Assembly (NCBI RefSeq): GCF_037300705.1
Contig: NZ_CP147776.1
Coordinates: 5,152,857 to 5,216,856, forward strand
Direction of reading: 5' to 3'
DNA length: 64,000 nt
From: Massilia sp. W12
GTDB lineage: Bacteria; Pseudomonadota; Gammaproteobacteria; Burkholderiales; Burkholderiaceae_D
Made by a program: the position numbers and the translations under genes. The first letter of the stretch is position 1. Each line of letters opens with the position of its first letter. Positions 1 through 9,082 of this stretch are shown piece after piece. A model generated the notes under the pieces. That model was not told where the DNA came from. It saw only the letters and a program-made list of their open reading frames with translations, and did not search any database.

Positions 1-378
1 TCATGCTTGCAAATGCAAGCGCCATTCGCGGCAATAGCCCTTGCTGTCTTCACAGAATTCCCAGACCGACAAACCTGCCAGCAAAGCCAGCCAGAGCGTC
101 GCCGCGCAACACAAGATACGCAAAAACGGGCGTGCGCTGTTGCTGCGATAAATAATCAGGCTGAACAGCCAGCTGCCCATCAGCGCGCACAAGCTCAACA
201 TCAGGCACAAGCCCTTGAGCGCCACCTCGCCAAATCCAGTCGGGCCATCGCTTCTGATCACAAACACCACTTTCAAAAACGGCATCAAGAGCAATATTTG
301 CAAGAGATTATTGTGCAGCGCATAAAAGGTTTTTTGCCGTTGCGTCAATTGCGGCTGGGGCGGGTTTTCCTGGTGCAT
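1..378 (-). CDS. small multi-pass membrane protein, function unknown
   Basis: The 125-residue product has three hydrophobic stretches (roughly residues 24-40, 53-78 and 85-110), so it should sit in the inner membrane. I place the start at the ATG of 376-378 because a longer upstream reading would overlap the end of the lipoprotein gene. It is the last of three minus-strand genes diverging from vgrG and is probably co-transcribed with them. In such cargo loci, small membrane proteins or lipoproteins often serve as immunity proteins; that role here is inference from position only. No recognised domain was seen. Confidence 0.6.
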   Translation of the reverse strand: MHQENPPQPQLTQRQKTFYALHNNLLQILLLMPFLKVVFVIRSDGPTGFGEVALKGLCLMLSLCALMGSWLFSLIIYRSNSARPFLRILCCAATLWLALLAGLSVWEFCEDSKGYCREWRLHLQA

Positions 379-403
379 GGCGAATGATGGAAAAAAGTGC
401 GCA

Positions 404-868
404 TCAAGACTGTTCTTGAAACAATTCCTGATACGCTTGATGTGCGGGATGAAAAGTATATTCTGGAAGTGAGCCGTTAAGACCATAGGTGACGCTCATC
501 AGCAGTTGTTCATAATGCGATTCAATATCGTCCTTAAAGAAATGATCGCGCCGGTCTTCCTGATAGTCTTTATTCAATTTTTCATGGCTGCGGTAATACT
601 CCCTGATTAAGCTATCACAGTGCTTTTTCTTTACAAGCGCAGTGCCATGCGTTTGCACCAGTTGCTGAAATGCCGCCTTATTTGAGGGCGGCGTTTGCAC
701 CACATAATGCTCGGTGCATAAAGTGAAATTACCGCCTTCGCTTCTTGGCAATATCTGTTGAGAATCCAACTGCTGTAAATGAAAAACCTCAGTCGGCCCC
801 GGCGCCGGTTTGGAACAGGCTTGCAGAAAAATAAGGCAGGCAATGCACAGGGATGCATATTGCTTCAT
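404..868 (-). CDS. predicted lipoprotein next to T6SS cargo gene
   Basis: The 154-residue protein starts with a signal peptide ending in a lipobox (Leu-Gln-Ala-Cys, Cys at residue 18), so it should be lipid-anchored and exported. The rest is hydrophilic with no domain I recognise. Its start overlaps the stop of the upstream DUF3289-like gene by 4 bp, so the two are translationally coupled. That pairing suggests a cargo and partner, and a periplasmic immunity role is plausible, but nothing in the sequence proves it. Confidence 0.7.
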   Translation of the reverse strand: MKQYASLCIACLIFLQACSKPAPGPTEVFHLQQLDSQQILPRSEGGNFTLCTEHYVVQTPPSNKAAFQQLVQTHGTALVKKKHCDSLIREYYRSHEKLNKDYQEDRRDHFFKDDIESHYEQLLMSVTYGLNGSLPEYTFHPAHQAYQELFQEQS

Positions 869-1824
869 GCCAAACTCCCGGCGAAAGGGTAGTCAAATAC
901 CGCCTTGGTAATAAATGGCTTATACGCAAAATTGACATAATGCTGCAGGATAAACCAGGCGCGGAAGCCGCCCAAATTGCCATACACCTTGCTGTAATCC
1001 ACATCCGGCACGTCCAGACCAAAGTGATCAAATAAAGAAATGCGCAACGTGCCGGCATACTCTTTGCCGGACATCCCATAGCCGGTCAATTCAACACGCC
1101 AAGCCCAGACATCATTGATGGCAATTGTCAAACCGCCTGCGATATCGGACTTATCATTGAACACCAGCTTGCTTTTAATTTGAAAATCTTCATTGACGAC
1201 AATTTTATTCGGATCGCCCTGACGCTTTTTTAAAACAGGATGGATTGCAGCCAGCACTTCTTGAGAAAATTTCAGATAACGGTGGTGGCCGGCAATTGCT
1301 GTATTCAGTTCTTTGCTGCTGAAATCGCAACCGCTGCTGCCTTGAAAATGGTCAATCATTTTTTGAATATTGATCTGCAAATTCCCCATGGAAAACAGCG
1401 ATGCCATCTCGCGCAAAGAAGCAAAATATGTCCGTGCGGGCAGATGTTCAATAAAATCCAAGCGAAAATTCCAGCGCAAGGCGCGGATTTGTTCCGCGCT
1501 GTAGTCGCCATAGCGCAAATCATCGGCAAGGCCGGTATCGTTGTAATTTCGCCCCGGCTTCTTTTGAGATTGCGCCAGCAACAGCGGCTGCGCCAGGGTG
1601 CGCATGTTCAGATACGAGCCGAAACGGCTGATGTCGCCTGGCGTCAACTGTGCTCCTGGAGCCAAGGCGCCAGCACCGCTCAATGGCGAATTGGATAATC
1701 CGGGGAAATTGCTCAAAACAGGCTCCTGAAGAAAGCGGGCGAAGCAGCACCGCAGCTGAGGGTTATGGATACTGTATGCTTGCTTGCAAGAATGATACAA
1801 GCTGTCATGTTTGGCAGTATCCAT
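865..1824 (-). CDS. DUF3289-like protein, candidate T6SS cargo
   Basis: The 319-residue protein has a C-terminal half (about residues 190-315) with a block containing Phe-Asp-His-Phe-Gly-Leu-Asp and Gly-Phe-Arg-Ala-Trp-Phe-Ile-Leu-Gln-His. I associate this block with the DUF3289 family, whose members are often found beside VgrG genes. The N-terminal 50 residues look unrelated to the domain, and an internal start is possible. The gene reads away from vgrG with 77 bp between the starts and overlaps the lipoprotein gene downstream. Enzymatic activity is unknown; effector status is inferred from location. Confidence 0.55.
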   Translation of the reverse strand: MDTAKHDSLYHSCKQAYSIHNPQLRCCFARFLQEPVLSNFPGLSNSPLSGAGALAPGAQLTPGDISRFGSYLNMRTLAQPLLLAQSQKKPGRNYNDTGLADDLRYGDYSAEQIRALRWNFRLDFIEHLPARTYFASLREMASLFSMGNLQINIQKMIDHFQGSSGCDFSSKELNTAIAGHHRYLKFSQEVLAAIHPVLKKRQGDPNKIVVNEDFQIKSKLVFNDKSDIAGGLTIAINDVWAWRVELTGYGMSGKEYAGTLRISLFDHFGLDVPDVDYSKVYGNLGGFRAWFILQHYVNFAYKPFITKAVFDYPFAGSLA

Positions 1825-1901
1825 CCACCAAAAAATAAATATATGCTAACATTATTTTCCTGTCATACAACATCCATTCTCCCACCATTTCCCTGCACAC
1901 G

Positions 1902-3899
1902 ATGAACAACAGCGCAACAGAACACATCATCAGCTTGCTCAACGGCGGCGGCAAACGTCTGTTGAAACTGTATTTTCCGCGCGAAGACGGGCCTGACGCC
2001 GGCTTGCTGGTCAACCGCTTGGTGGCGGACGAAGGCGTATCGCGCGATTTTTGCTATACCGTCACCTTGTTGTCGGATGACAGTGAAATCGAGCTGAAAG
2101 ATGTGCTGGGGCGCATGGTCTGCGTCGAATTGCAGTGCGAAGGACGCACGCAACGCTATTTCAATGGCTATTGCTTTGAATTTGAGCGCACCGATGTGCA
2201 ACAGAACCTGTCGGTGTACAAAATGGTGTTGCGGCCCTGGCTGGCGTTTTTCAAACTGCGCCGCAATCATCATATTTTTCACGACATGACCATTACCGAG
2301 CAGAGCAAGGAAATCTTCCTCTACTCCGGCACCGCCAGCCATGATTTTATGATCAAACAAGGCGACCCGAAACGCACTTTTTCCTGCCAATACGGCGAAA
2401 CCGATTACAACTATCTGCACCGGCGCTGGGAGGAAATGGGTTGGCATTACTGGTATGAACACAGCCTGAACGGGCACCGTTTGATCATCAGCGACAATTC
2501 CTGCACCTCGCGCCCGCTGGATGGCAAACTCAAGCTGATGCTGCACCACGACGGCGGCGCCACCAAAGAAGACCGCATCCACAGCTGGGAACCGCAGCGC
2601 CAGGCGGTGGCCGGCAAAGTGGAATACGCCAGCTACGACTTTAAAAACCCCGACCCGCAATTAGCGGCGCACAAGAGCACACATGAGCAAGGCGATGTGT
2701 TCAAAATTGAAGTCTATGCGTATCAGGGTTTATACGGCTTCAAAGAACGCGAACATGGCGCGCAAATGACGCGTCGGCATATGGAGCAAATCGAATCCGC
2801 CGCCAAAAATTTTGAAGGACGCGGCGAGTGCCGCACGATGCAAGCCGGACGCTATTTCCAGCTGGGCATGGCGTATCACACGCCGGGCAATGAGGCTGAC
2901 ATGGAATTTTTCATCACCGATGTGTTCCATGTGGTGGACAATAATTATCTGAACGGCAGTGGCGCGCACGCCACTTACGACAACCGTTTCCGCTGCCTGC
3001 GCCGGCGCATTCCCTGGCGCCCGCAGCAGGGTTTCAACAGCGAAGCAGCGCCCGATCCGGGCATGGACACCGCGACCGTGGTCGGCCCCGATGGCGAAGA
3101 GATTCACACCGATAAATATGGCCGCATCAAAGTCCAATTTCACTGGGATCGGATTGGTGAATTCAATGAAAAGAGCTGCGCCTGGCTGCGCGTGATGACG
3201 CCCTGGGCGCAAAACCAGTTCGGCATCATCGCCCTGCCGCGCGTCGGCAGTGAAGTGGTGGTGCAATTCCTGCAAGGCAATCCCGACCGCCCCCTGGTGC
3301 TGGGACAGGTGTACAACGAACGCCATATGCCGCCCTGGGCTTTACCGATGAACCGCACGCAAAGCGGAATTTTAACGCGCTCCAGCAAGGGCGGCACACC
3401 GGCCAATGCCAACGCCCTGCGTTTTGAGGACAAAAAGGGGGAAGAGGAAGTCTGGTTGCATGCAGAAAAAAATCAGCGCATCGAAGTTGAACATGACGAA
3501 TCGCACTGGGTGGGACATGACCGCAGCAAAAAAGTGGATCATGACGAAACCGTGGTGATCAAAAACAACCGGCGCGAAAATGTGGGCAATGATGAAACCA
3601 TCAACATCAACCACAACCGCACCGAAACCGTGGGCAATAATGAGAGCATTACGGTGGAAAAAGATCGCACCATCGAGATCAAGCAAAACGAGCGCATCAC
3701 GATTGGCAAAGTACAGATCACGAAAGCTGGCGAACATATGGAATTTGTGTGCGGCGCGGCTAAAATCGTTTTACAAAGCGATGGCGGGATTTATCTGCAC
3801 GGCACGCATATTGAAATCCAGGGCAGCCAGGCGATTAATGCGGATGGCGGCATGGTCTTCATCAACGACGGCAAATCAAAAGCGCCGCCCAAGGCGTAA
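1902..3899 (+). CDS. vgrG: VgrG, type VI secretion spike protein
   Basis: The 665-residue protein has the standard VgrG order. A gp27-like base covers about residues 1-330, and a gp5-type OB fold lies near 385-460 with the motif Asp-Lys-Tyr-Gly-Arg-Ile-Lys-Val-Gln-Phe. A beta-helical stalk near 530-600 is built from repeats of the His-Asp-Glu-Thr / Asn-Asp-Glu-Thr kind. It ends soon after the stalk, so it lacks a fused C-terminal effector; cargo must ride on the PAAR protein or the spike tip. VgrG trimers form the puncturing tip of the secretion tube. The PAAR gene starts 9 bp after its stop. The rest of the T6SS apparatus is not in the window, so this is an orphan vgrG island. Confidence 0.97.
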   Translation: MNNSATEHIISLLNGGGKRLLKLYFPREDGPDAGLLVNRLVADEGVSRDFCYTVTLLSDDSEIELKDVLGRMVCVELQCEGRTQRYFNGYCFEFERTDVQQNLSVYKMVLRPWLAFFKLRRNHHIFHDMTITEQSKEIFLYSGTASHDFMIKQGDPKRTFSCQYGETDYNYLHRRWEEMGWHYWYEHSLNGHRLIISDNSCTSRPLDGKLKLMLHHDGGATKEDRIHSWEPQRQAVAGKVEYASYDFKNPDPQLAAHKSTHEQGDVFKIEVYAYQGLYGFKEREHGAQMTRRHMEQIESAAKNFEGRGECRTMQAGRYFQLGMAYHTPGNEADMEFFITDVFHVVDNNYLNGSGAHATYDNRFRCLRRRIPWRPQQGFNSEAAPDPGMDTATVVGPDGEEIHTDKYGRIKVQFHWDRIGEFNEKSCAWLRVMTPWAQNQFGIIALPRVGSEVVVQFLQGNPDRPLVLGQVYNERHMPPWALPMNRTQSGILTRSSKGGTPANANALRFEDKKGEEEVWLHAEKNQRIEVEHDESHWVGHDRSKKVDHDETVVIKNNRRENVGNDETININHNRTETVGNNESITVEKDRTIEIKQNERITIGKVQITKAGEHMEFVCGAAKIVLQSDGGIYLHGTHIEIQGSQAINADGGMVFINDGKSKAPPKA

Positions 3900-3908
3900 G
3901 GAGCAGCG

Positions 3909-4475
3909 ATGGGAAAACCGGCAGCCAGAATCGGCGATATGCATGTTCGGCCCGGCGGCGGCGGGCCGATTGTGGAGGGTTGCGTCACGGTGATCATCGC
4001 CGGCATGCCAGCCGCGCGCACCGGCGACAAAGCCGTCTGCGCGCCCGGCATGGATGTGGTCGGCCCCGGCGCGCCGGGTGTCATCATCGGCGGCAAAATG
4101 GCTGCGCGCATGGGTGATAGCCATGCATGCGGCGGGAAAATTGTCAGCGGTTGCCCCACGGTGATCATCGGCGACAAAGTCGGCGGCGCCGGCGCCGCCC
4201 CGGTCACAGTCAAGTTGGCGCAACAATTCAGCCAGCAAGTGGATTTGGCCGACTTCATTGGCATGGATCCGGCGACCGGGCGCGCGATTGAAAACCTGCC
4301 GTATGAATTCCGCGATAAAAAGGGGAATGTGTTGTTGAGCGGGGTGACGGATCATGTGGGGGATACGGCACGGGTGTTTACAGAATCCGCTATGGATTTG
4401 TATTTATATGTAGGCGAAGGGGAATGGTCTTTGTCTATGGATGGTATGCATGAAAGCGGCGAAGATGACAAATGA
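3909..4475 (+). CDS. PAAR-domain spike tip protein with C-terminal extension
   Basis: Residues 1-100 form a PAAR domain, with repeated Gly-Asp, Pro-Ala-Ala-Arg and Gly-Cys-Pro-Thr-Val segments. PAAR proteins cap the VgrG trimer and connect effectors to it. Residues 100-188 are an extension without a recognised toxin domain, perhaps an adaptor for the next protein. The gene follows vgrG by 9 bp, and the effector ATG at 4465 lies inside its last codons, which fits translational coupling and a shared role in delivery. Confidence 0.93.
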   Translation: MGKPAARIGDMHVRPGGGGPIVEGCVTVIIAGMPAARTGDKAVCAPGMDVVGPGAPGVIIGGKMAARMGDSHACGGKIVSGCPTVIIGDKVGGAGAAPVTVKLAQQFSQQVDLADFIGMDPATGRAIENLPYEFRDKKGNVLLSGVTDHVGDTARVFTESAMDLYLYVGEGEWSLSMDGMHESGEDDK

Positions 4476-6324
4476 AGTAAACCCTAATCAAAAACCAGCT
4501 AATAATACTATGCAGGAAGTTGGTAAGGTATCTCCCATGGATACAACGAGCCAGGCCCAAGCTACCAAAGCACAAACCATTGATTCGCCAGTAAAAACAA
4601 ATGGCGAAGCAGGCCTAGTATCGGCGGATAAAACTGAAACACCAAGTACAGCAACAACCCCACAGAAGTTAGCAGAAACTGAAGCTGTGGACAAAGCCAT
4701 AGAAAAACAGCCCACAGAGGCCGCAAGTTCAGCAACTCAGCGCACCGCTCCAACCGAGGCACCACCAACAACAATTCAGGATGCCTCTATTGCAAATATT
4801 GAGGCTGAAAACTGTTCTACTGGCACATTGGATTTGTATATCCGAGATTATCATAATGATCCGGTACCAAATTTGCAAATTAAAATCTTAATGCAAGGGA
4901 AAATTATTTATACCGGCTCGGTAGATAGCAATGGGCGCAGGAAAATTGAGAAAATTCCAATGCATTTTCCATTTGAAATCCGCGTCAAAAAAGACAAAGC
5001 AGTTGCTGGCTCTGCGCCGGAGGACTCAGACGGTTATCGCTTTGCTGCGATTGGGAAATTGATGCAAGTACAAGCTACTGCCTGTCTGACAAGCCCAAAG
5101 ACGCGGTTCGAATTTTTTACAGAGATGCATGCAGGCCCTGCTGGAAAAGCTGAAGAGCATAAAAAGGCCGTAATACAAGCGCATAATCAAAAGCCGGATG
5201 CACAACCCGACATAAGTAGAAACTCAGACAAAAAGCCTGAAATTAAGGCTGACCGTAATTCACATGGTCAACCAAAAGGGAAAATAATTGATGGTTTGCA
5301 AGATTGGTTTGGCCGAAACAGAAACACAACCGGCAATCCTCATGCAGGATTAAAAGATATTGAGAAAGTGAAACAATTAATTGAATTTGCCGACACTCAA
5401 TCCGGGTGGGAATATAGCACTGGAATTATTTCTGAGACTTATATACAACAAATGATAAAAGGAAGTTTCAAAACACCAGCAGCTAAAGATAAAAGCAAAT
5501 CGGCACGTCAATGTAATAAGTATGTAAAAATTGCTTTATGGAGAGCAGGTTATGGGATGGAGACTGAGCCTATTGGCAAAGATGCAAAATACGCTCCGGC
5601 GCGAACTATGGGACCAGCTTTAATTTCTGCTGGGTTCACTGATGTTACAAAGCAATTGCTTGATGGTCGTTGGGCAGCTCCTGGTGATATTATCGTTTAT
5701 GAAAGAATTGGAGCGCCAAATGAGTCAGGTCACATTGACATTCGAACATATGATGGATATCTCAGTGATTTCTTTCAAACATATTTGCCTGTGAAGAGAT
5801 TTAAGGTTACAGGAATATATCGAAAATATCATGATCCTTTACCAGAAAAGCGAATGCGCGCTTTTTTGAAGGTGATTGCATCCAGAGAAGCCGAAACACT
5901 CTTTAAAGCAAGTGGGTATGAAAGTACATTTTATGCCTTACCCATACTTAAAGGCCACAAAGGCCCTCCTCCAAAGTTTGAAAGCTTTGCCACACATCCA
6001 TTTAAAGAAAATCCCACAACGCGTACTCCTTCGGGAGCATATGGAATTACTCTGAAAACATGGAAGAATTATCTCACTTTCTTAGATCTTGATGAAAATC
6101 AGGAAAAATTTACACCATCTGTCCAAGATCGTATTGCAATTACAATTATGGAGCAAGTACAAAATGCATTAGCGCTTGTAAGGATTGGAAAAATTGAACA
6201 AGCCGCTAATATCCTTGCGATGAAGCAACAATGGTCATGCCTTCCGGGTGGAGCCGAAACACGTGGTTTTGGCGTTAAAGAAATGATGCAGTCTTACGAA
6301 CAGTTTTTTGGAGAGATGAAATGA
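4465..6324 (+). CDS. T6SS effector with CHAP-like amidase and lambda-R-type lysozyme domains
   Basis: The product is 619 residues from the ATG at 4465, with longer starts at 4441 and 4450. It has four parts. First is a Thr/Ala/Gln-rich low-complexity N-terminus (1-110), then an Ig/carboxypeptidase-regulatory-like beta domain (about 112-205). A CHAP or NlpC/P60-like cysteine peptidase region (about 320-455) follows, with Cys350 in an Arg-Gln-Cys-Asn-Lys-Tyr-Val motif and His423 in Gly-His-Ile-Asp-Ile. The C-terminal domain (about 465-610) resembles phage lambda endolysin R (GH104), with Glu475 at the catalytic position and the blocks Ser-Val-Gln-Asp-Arg and Ser-Cys-Leu-Pro-Gly-Gly. Together these would cut both peptide and glycan parts of a rival's cell wall. 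The gene is AT-rich relative to vgrG, a sign of recent acquisition. Domain calls are by eye. Confidence 0.8.
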   Translation: MTNEVNPNQKPANNTMQEVGKVSPMDTTSQAQATKAQTIDSPVKTNGEAGLVSADKTETPSTATTPQKLAETEAVDKAIEKQPTEAASSATQRTAPTEAPPTTIQDASIANIEAENCSTGTLDLYIRDYHNDPVPNLQIKILMQGKIIYTGSVDSNGRRKIEKIPMHFPFEIRVKKDKAVAGSAPEDSDGYRFAAIGKLMQVQATACLTSPKTRFEFFTEMHAGPAGKAEEHKKAVIQAHNQKPDAQPDISRNSDKKPEIKADRNSHGQPKGKIIDGLQDWFGRNRNTTGNPHAGLKDIEKVKQLIEFADTQSGWEYSTGIISETYIQQMIKGSFKTPAAKDKSKSARQCNKYVKIALWRAGYGMETEPIGKDAKYAPARTMGPALISAGFTDVTKQLLDGRWAAPGDIIVYERIGAPNESGHIDIRTYDGYLSDFFQTYLPVKRFKVTGIYRKYHDPLPEKRMRAFLKVIASREAETLFKASGYESTFYALPILKGHKGPPPKFESFATHPFKENPTTRTPSGAYGITLKTWKNYLTFLDLDENQEKFTPSVQDRIAITIMEQVQNALALVRIGKIEQAANILAMKQQWSCLPGGAETRGFGVKEMMQSYEQFFGEMK

Positions 6325-6797
6325 AGAAAATTATTTTATTGCTGCTCATGTTTCATTTTTCGGCCTATGGGCAAACAAAGTCTTTATGTAATTCTAAAGA
6401 AAAAAAAGGTCAAGCCATTTTACTTGATCAAACCCGTAAGAGGATTTTACCAGAGTTTACTCTTGGGAAAATAGATGCGACTGGGCTTGACCAAGACTAC
6501 GTGTATAGCACCAACAAATTCTACCTATTAGTAAAACCATCTCATTATGAATTCTATCCAGATTGTAATCTCGGCATTTGTATGGAAGCAACACGCATAA
6601 ATAATCCATGCCCAGAGGTGGCTGAGTATGAGGTGAAGGTAGGAATTAATCCTGCTAAATTCAAGACTGGGGCTTTCCTGCAAGAAATCACGATGAATTT
6701 CGAGAATTCAAAATCCGATTCACCGGCGAGGCCAAACATACAGTATTCATTTAAACCTAGAATTGAAGGCAGTTTTTTGCGGGATAAGTCAAAATGA
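6321..6797 (+). CDS. secreted candidate immunity protein for the wall-degrading effector
   Basis: The 158-residue protein starts with a clear signal peptide (Met-Lys-Lys then a hydrophobic core, cleavage near residue 17) and should be periplasmic. The start overlaps the effector stop as ATGA, so translation is coupled. Periplasmic location and immediate linkage match immunity proteins of peptidoglycan-targeting effectors. The mature part has four cysteines, perhaps disulfide-bonded, and no domain I recognise. Immunity function is inference. Confidence 0.7.
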   Translation: MKKIILLLLMFHFSAYGQTKSLCNSKEKKGQAILLDQTRKRILPEFTLGKIDATGLDQDYVYSTNKFYLLVKPSHYEFYPDCNLGICMEATRINNPCPEVAEYEVKVGINPAKFKTGAFLQEITMNFENSKSDSPARPNIQYSFKPRIEGSFLRDKSK

Positions 6798-6948
6798 AGA
6801 AAATATTTACATTTCTCATTTTTTTGCACTCCGAACACAATTTTCATCAATGGTTGACTTTAATTTGAATTATTCCAGGCCGTATAAATATACAATGGCT
6901 GATTTTATACAGCGATATGATCAGTTCATGACGGAATTAAAATATTAA
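6794..6948 (+). pseudogene. degraded small secreted-protein gene
   Basis: An ATG overlapping the previous stop (ATGA) begins a signal-peptide-like reading (Met-Lys-Lys-Ile-Phe-Thr-Phe-Leu-Ile-Phe) that soon stops out of frame. The other frame continues to a stop at 6946-6948 with a plausible protein C-terminus. The remaining pieces look like both ends of a gene that lost its middle and its frame. It sits between two secreted-protein genes and may be a dead immunity paralogue. Confidence 0.45.
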
Positions 6949-7286
6949 GCTTGGAGAAAAAATGAAAAAAACCCTTTTTCTATCACTATTTTTTGGAGCA
7001 TCTGCTTATGCAGGAAATGCCCCAACATTAGAAGAAGTACGTAAAACCATAATAGGTTTATATCAGATAACTGTATATGAACACGAGTGTAGCACGCTAC
7101 GTTCAGGAATAAATCCTGAAGCAGCCCGCAAGAAAATTGCTCGCGCCAGCTATGAAGACTTTCCTATTGTAGCACAAGATATGTATGAGTGGCGCGTTAA
7201 GGATGACACTTACTGGAAGGCTTTCCCCCCGTGTCAAAATAGTTGTCGCCTCCAGTGATTTGGAGTTCTAATCCATCCCGGGGGCG

Positions 7287-7790
7287 ATGGAACAGACGAT
7301 AATGAAATACACACAAGAGAAGAAAGAACATGTGCTCAAGCTGATGAGCGCACCACAAAACAAGTCTGTGGCCGAGGTCGCTGAGATAAGCGGCGTGCCA
7401 GAGGCTACGCTTTACCTGTGGCGGAAGCAGGCCCGTGAAGCCGGTCGTGTTGTGCCTGGCGACGGACAAAACCCCGAGCAATGGCGTGCTGCGGACAAAT
7501 TTGCTGCAGTACTGGAAGCGGCGCCGCTGAACGAAGCAGAGCTGGCTGAGTATTGCCGCCGTAAAGGCTTGCTGGTAGCGCAACTGGAGCGCTGGCGCAC
7601 AGAAATGCACGCTGCGCTTAGCAGCCAGAGCAGTCAAGCCGATGCTGCAGCCCGGGCCAAAGACAAAAAGCGCATCAAGGAGCTGGAAAAGGATTTGCGG
7701 CGTAAAGAAAAAGCGCTGGCGGAAACAGCGGCCTTGCTGGTTCTGTCCCGAAAGTACGAGGCGCTGGGGATCGACGGCGAGGACGCATGA
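7287..7790 (+). CDS. IS3-family OrfA, helix-turn-helix protein
   Basis: The product is 167 residues, with an alternative start at 7302. The N-terminal 60 residues carry a transposase_8-type HTH (Val-Ala-Glu-Ile-Ser-Gly-Val-Pro-Glu-Ala-Thr-Leu-Tyr-Leu-Trp). A basic coiled-coil segment follows near residues 115-150. It binds the IS ends and partners OrfB. It is longer than the usual 90-110 residue OrfA. The stop overlaps the OrfB start (ATGA). Confidence 0.85.
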   Translation: MEQTIMKYTQEKKEHVLKLMSAPQNKSVAEVAEISGVPEATLYLWRKQAREAGRVVPGDGQNPEQWRAADKFAAVLEAAPLNEAELAEYCRRKGLLVAQLERWRTEMHAALSSQSSQADAAARAKDKKRIKELEKDLRRKEKALAETAALLVLSRKYEALGIDGEDA

Positions 7791-8836
7791 CTGCGTTGCC
7801 CCAGCGCCTTGAAATGATCGCCGATATTCTGCAGGCCCGGAAGGCTGGTGCGCGTTTAGCATTGGCATGCGCCGAACTCGGTCTAAGCGTGCGCACCTTG
7901 GAACGTTGGCGTTGTGACGGTGAAATTCGTCCTGACGGCCGACCGGAGGCAGAGCGGCCAGCGCCTGCGCACAAACTGTCTGATGAAGAACGTCAGCGCA
8001 TCCTGCAACTGTGTCATGAACCGCGCTTTGCCGATTTGCCGCCAGCGCAGATCGTGCCGCGGCTGGCCGACGAGGGAGCGTATGTGGCATCGGAATCGTC
8101 GTTCTATCGTGTGCTGAGAAGCGCCGACCAGCAGCATCACCGGGGTCGCAGCAAGGCTCCTGTGGCCAGCGAGCCGGTGCGCCATGTCGCCCATGGCCCC
8201 AACCAGGTCTGGAGCTGGGACGTGACGTACCTGCCCAGCCGGGTGCGCGGCCAGTATTTTTATCTGTATGCCGTGCTCGATATTTACAGCCGCAAACTGG
8301 TCGCATGGGAAGTCCACGAGCGGGAAAATGGTGAGGAAGCTGCTTTACTGATTGAGCGCGCCTGCTGGCGTGAACAGCGCCGCTGCACGCCATTGGTGCT
8401 GCATGCCGATAACGGTGCTGCGCAAACTTCGCACACGCTCAAGAGCAAGTTGGAAATGCTGGGCATCGGCTCCTCGCATAGCCGGCCTGGCGTCTCCGAT
8501 GACAATGCCCATATCGAAGCGTGGTTCCGCACCTGTAAATATGCGCCCAGCTATCCAGCCAAAGGCTTTGAGAGCATCGCGCAGGCTCGGGATTGGACAC
8601 TGCAATTTGTGACTTGGTACAACTGCACCCATTTGCACAGCGCCTTGGCCTATGTGACGCCGGAGCAGCGCCATACGGGCGCCGCCAATGCGATCCTGGA
8701 GCGCCGACGCGACGTTTATGCCGAAGCCCGGCAACGCCATCCGCTGCGCTGGAAGCGTCATACACGGCCCTGGCTGGCGCCCAATGAGGTCTGGCTTAAT
8801 CCGCCATCAAAGCTGGACCAGCGCATGGTTGCTTAA
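7787..8836 (+). CDS. IS3-family OrfB, DDE transposase
   Basis: The 349-residue protein has an N-terminal HTH region followed by an rve-type catalytic core. The acidic triad is visible as Asp in Ser-Trp-Asp-Val-Thr-Tyr, Asp in Leu-His-Ala-Asp-Asn-Gly, and Glu in Ala-His-Ile-Glu-Ala-Trp-Phe. It is intact and ends 28 bp before the right terminal repeat, so the element could still be active. Confidence 0.9.
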   Translation: MTALPQRLEMIADILQARKAGARLALACAELGLSVRTLERWRCDGEIRPDGRPEAERPAPAHKLSDEERQRILQLCHEPRFADLPPAQIVPRLADEGAYVASESSFYRVLRSADQQHHRGRSKAPVASEPVRHVAHGPNQVWSWDVTYLPSRVRGQYFYLYAVLDIYSRKLVAWEVHERENGEEAALLIERACWREQRRCTPLVLHADNGAAQTSHTLKSKLEMLGIGSSHSRPGVSDDNAHIEAWFRTCKYAPSYPAKGFESIAQARDWTLQFVTWYNCTHLHSALAYVTPEQRHTGAANAILERRRDVYAEARQRHPLRWKRHTRPWLAPNEVWLNPPSKLDQRMVA

Positions 8837-9082
8837 TCGATTTTTTGCGACAACTACCTTGACACGCTCCGCTTTATTTTCACGCTACTATGCACCCGAT
8901 GTGGCAATGCAGTATGCGCGGCAGTGCAGTAAAAATTTTCCTGCAAACAGCAAACCGCAGTTGCCGGATGTTCGTTTTCCTGATCATTACGATGAAAATG
9001 CCAGCTTTCTCATCAAAGATATTTCTTTTGAAAATATTAAAGAGAGTAAGAGTGGGGTAAATCTAGCAGTCAAGGTATATTT

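Larger units (their letters stand above)
7232..8864 (+). mobile_element. IS3-family insertion sequence
   Basis: The ends are inverted repeats of the form TGTCAA-nn-TAGTTGTCGC, seen at 7232 and, reversed, at 8864. The element holds two overlapping frames, an HTH protein and a DDE integrase-type transposase, as usual in IS3. No target duplication is visible (flanks CCCCCG and CGCTCC). It lies in the coding region of the split secreted-protein gene. Confidence 0.85.

Noticed and set aside
7197..8393. A 398-codon minus-strand frame.
   Set aside because: Antisense to the IS3 transposase frames; no family features.
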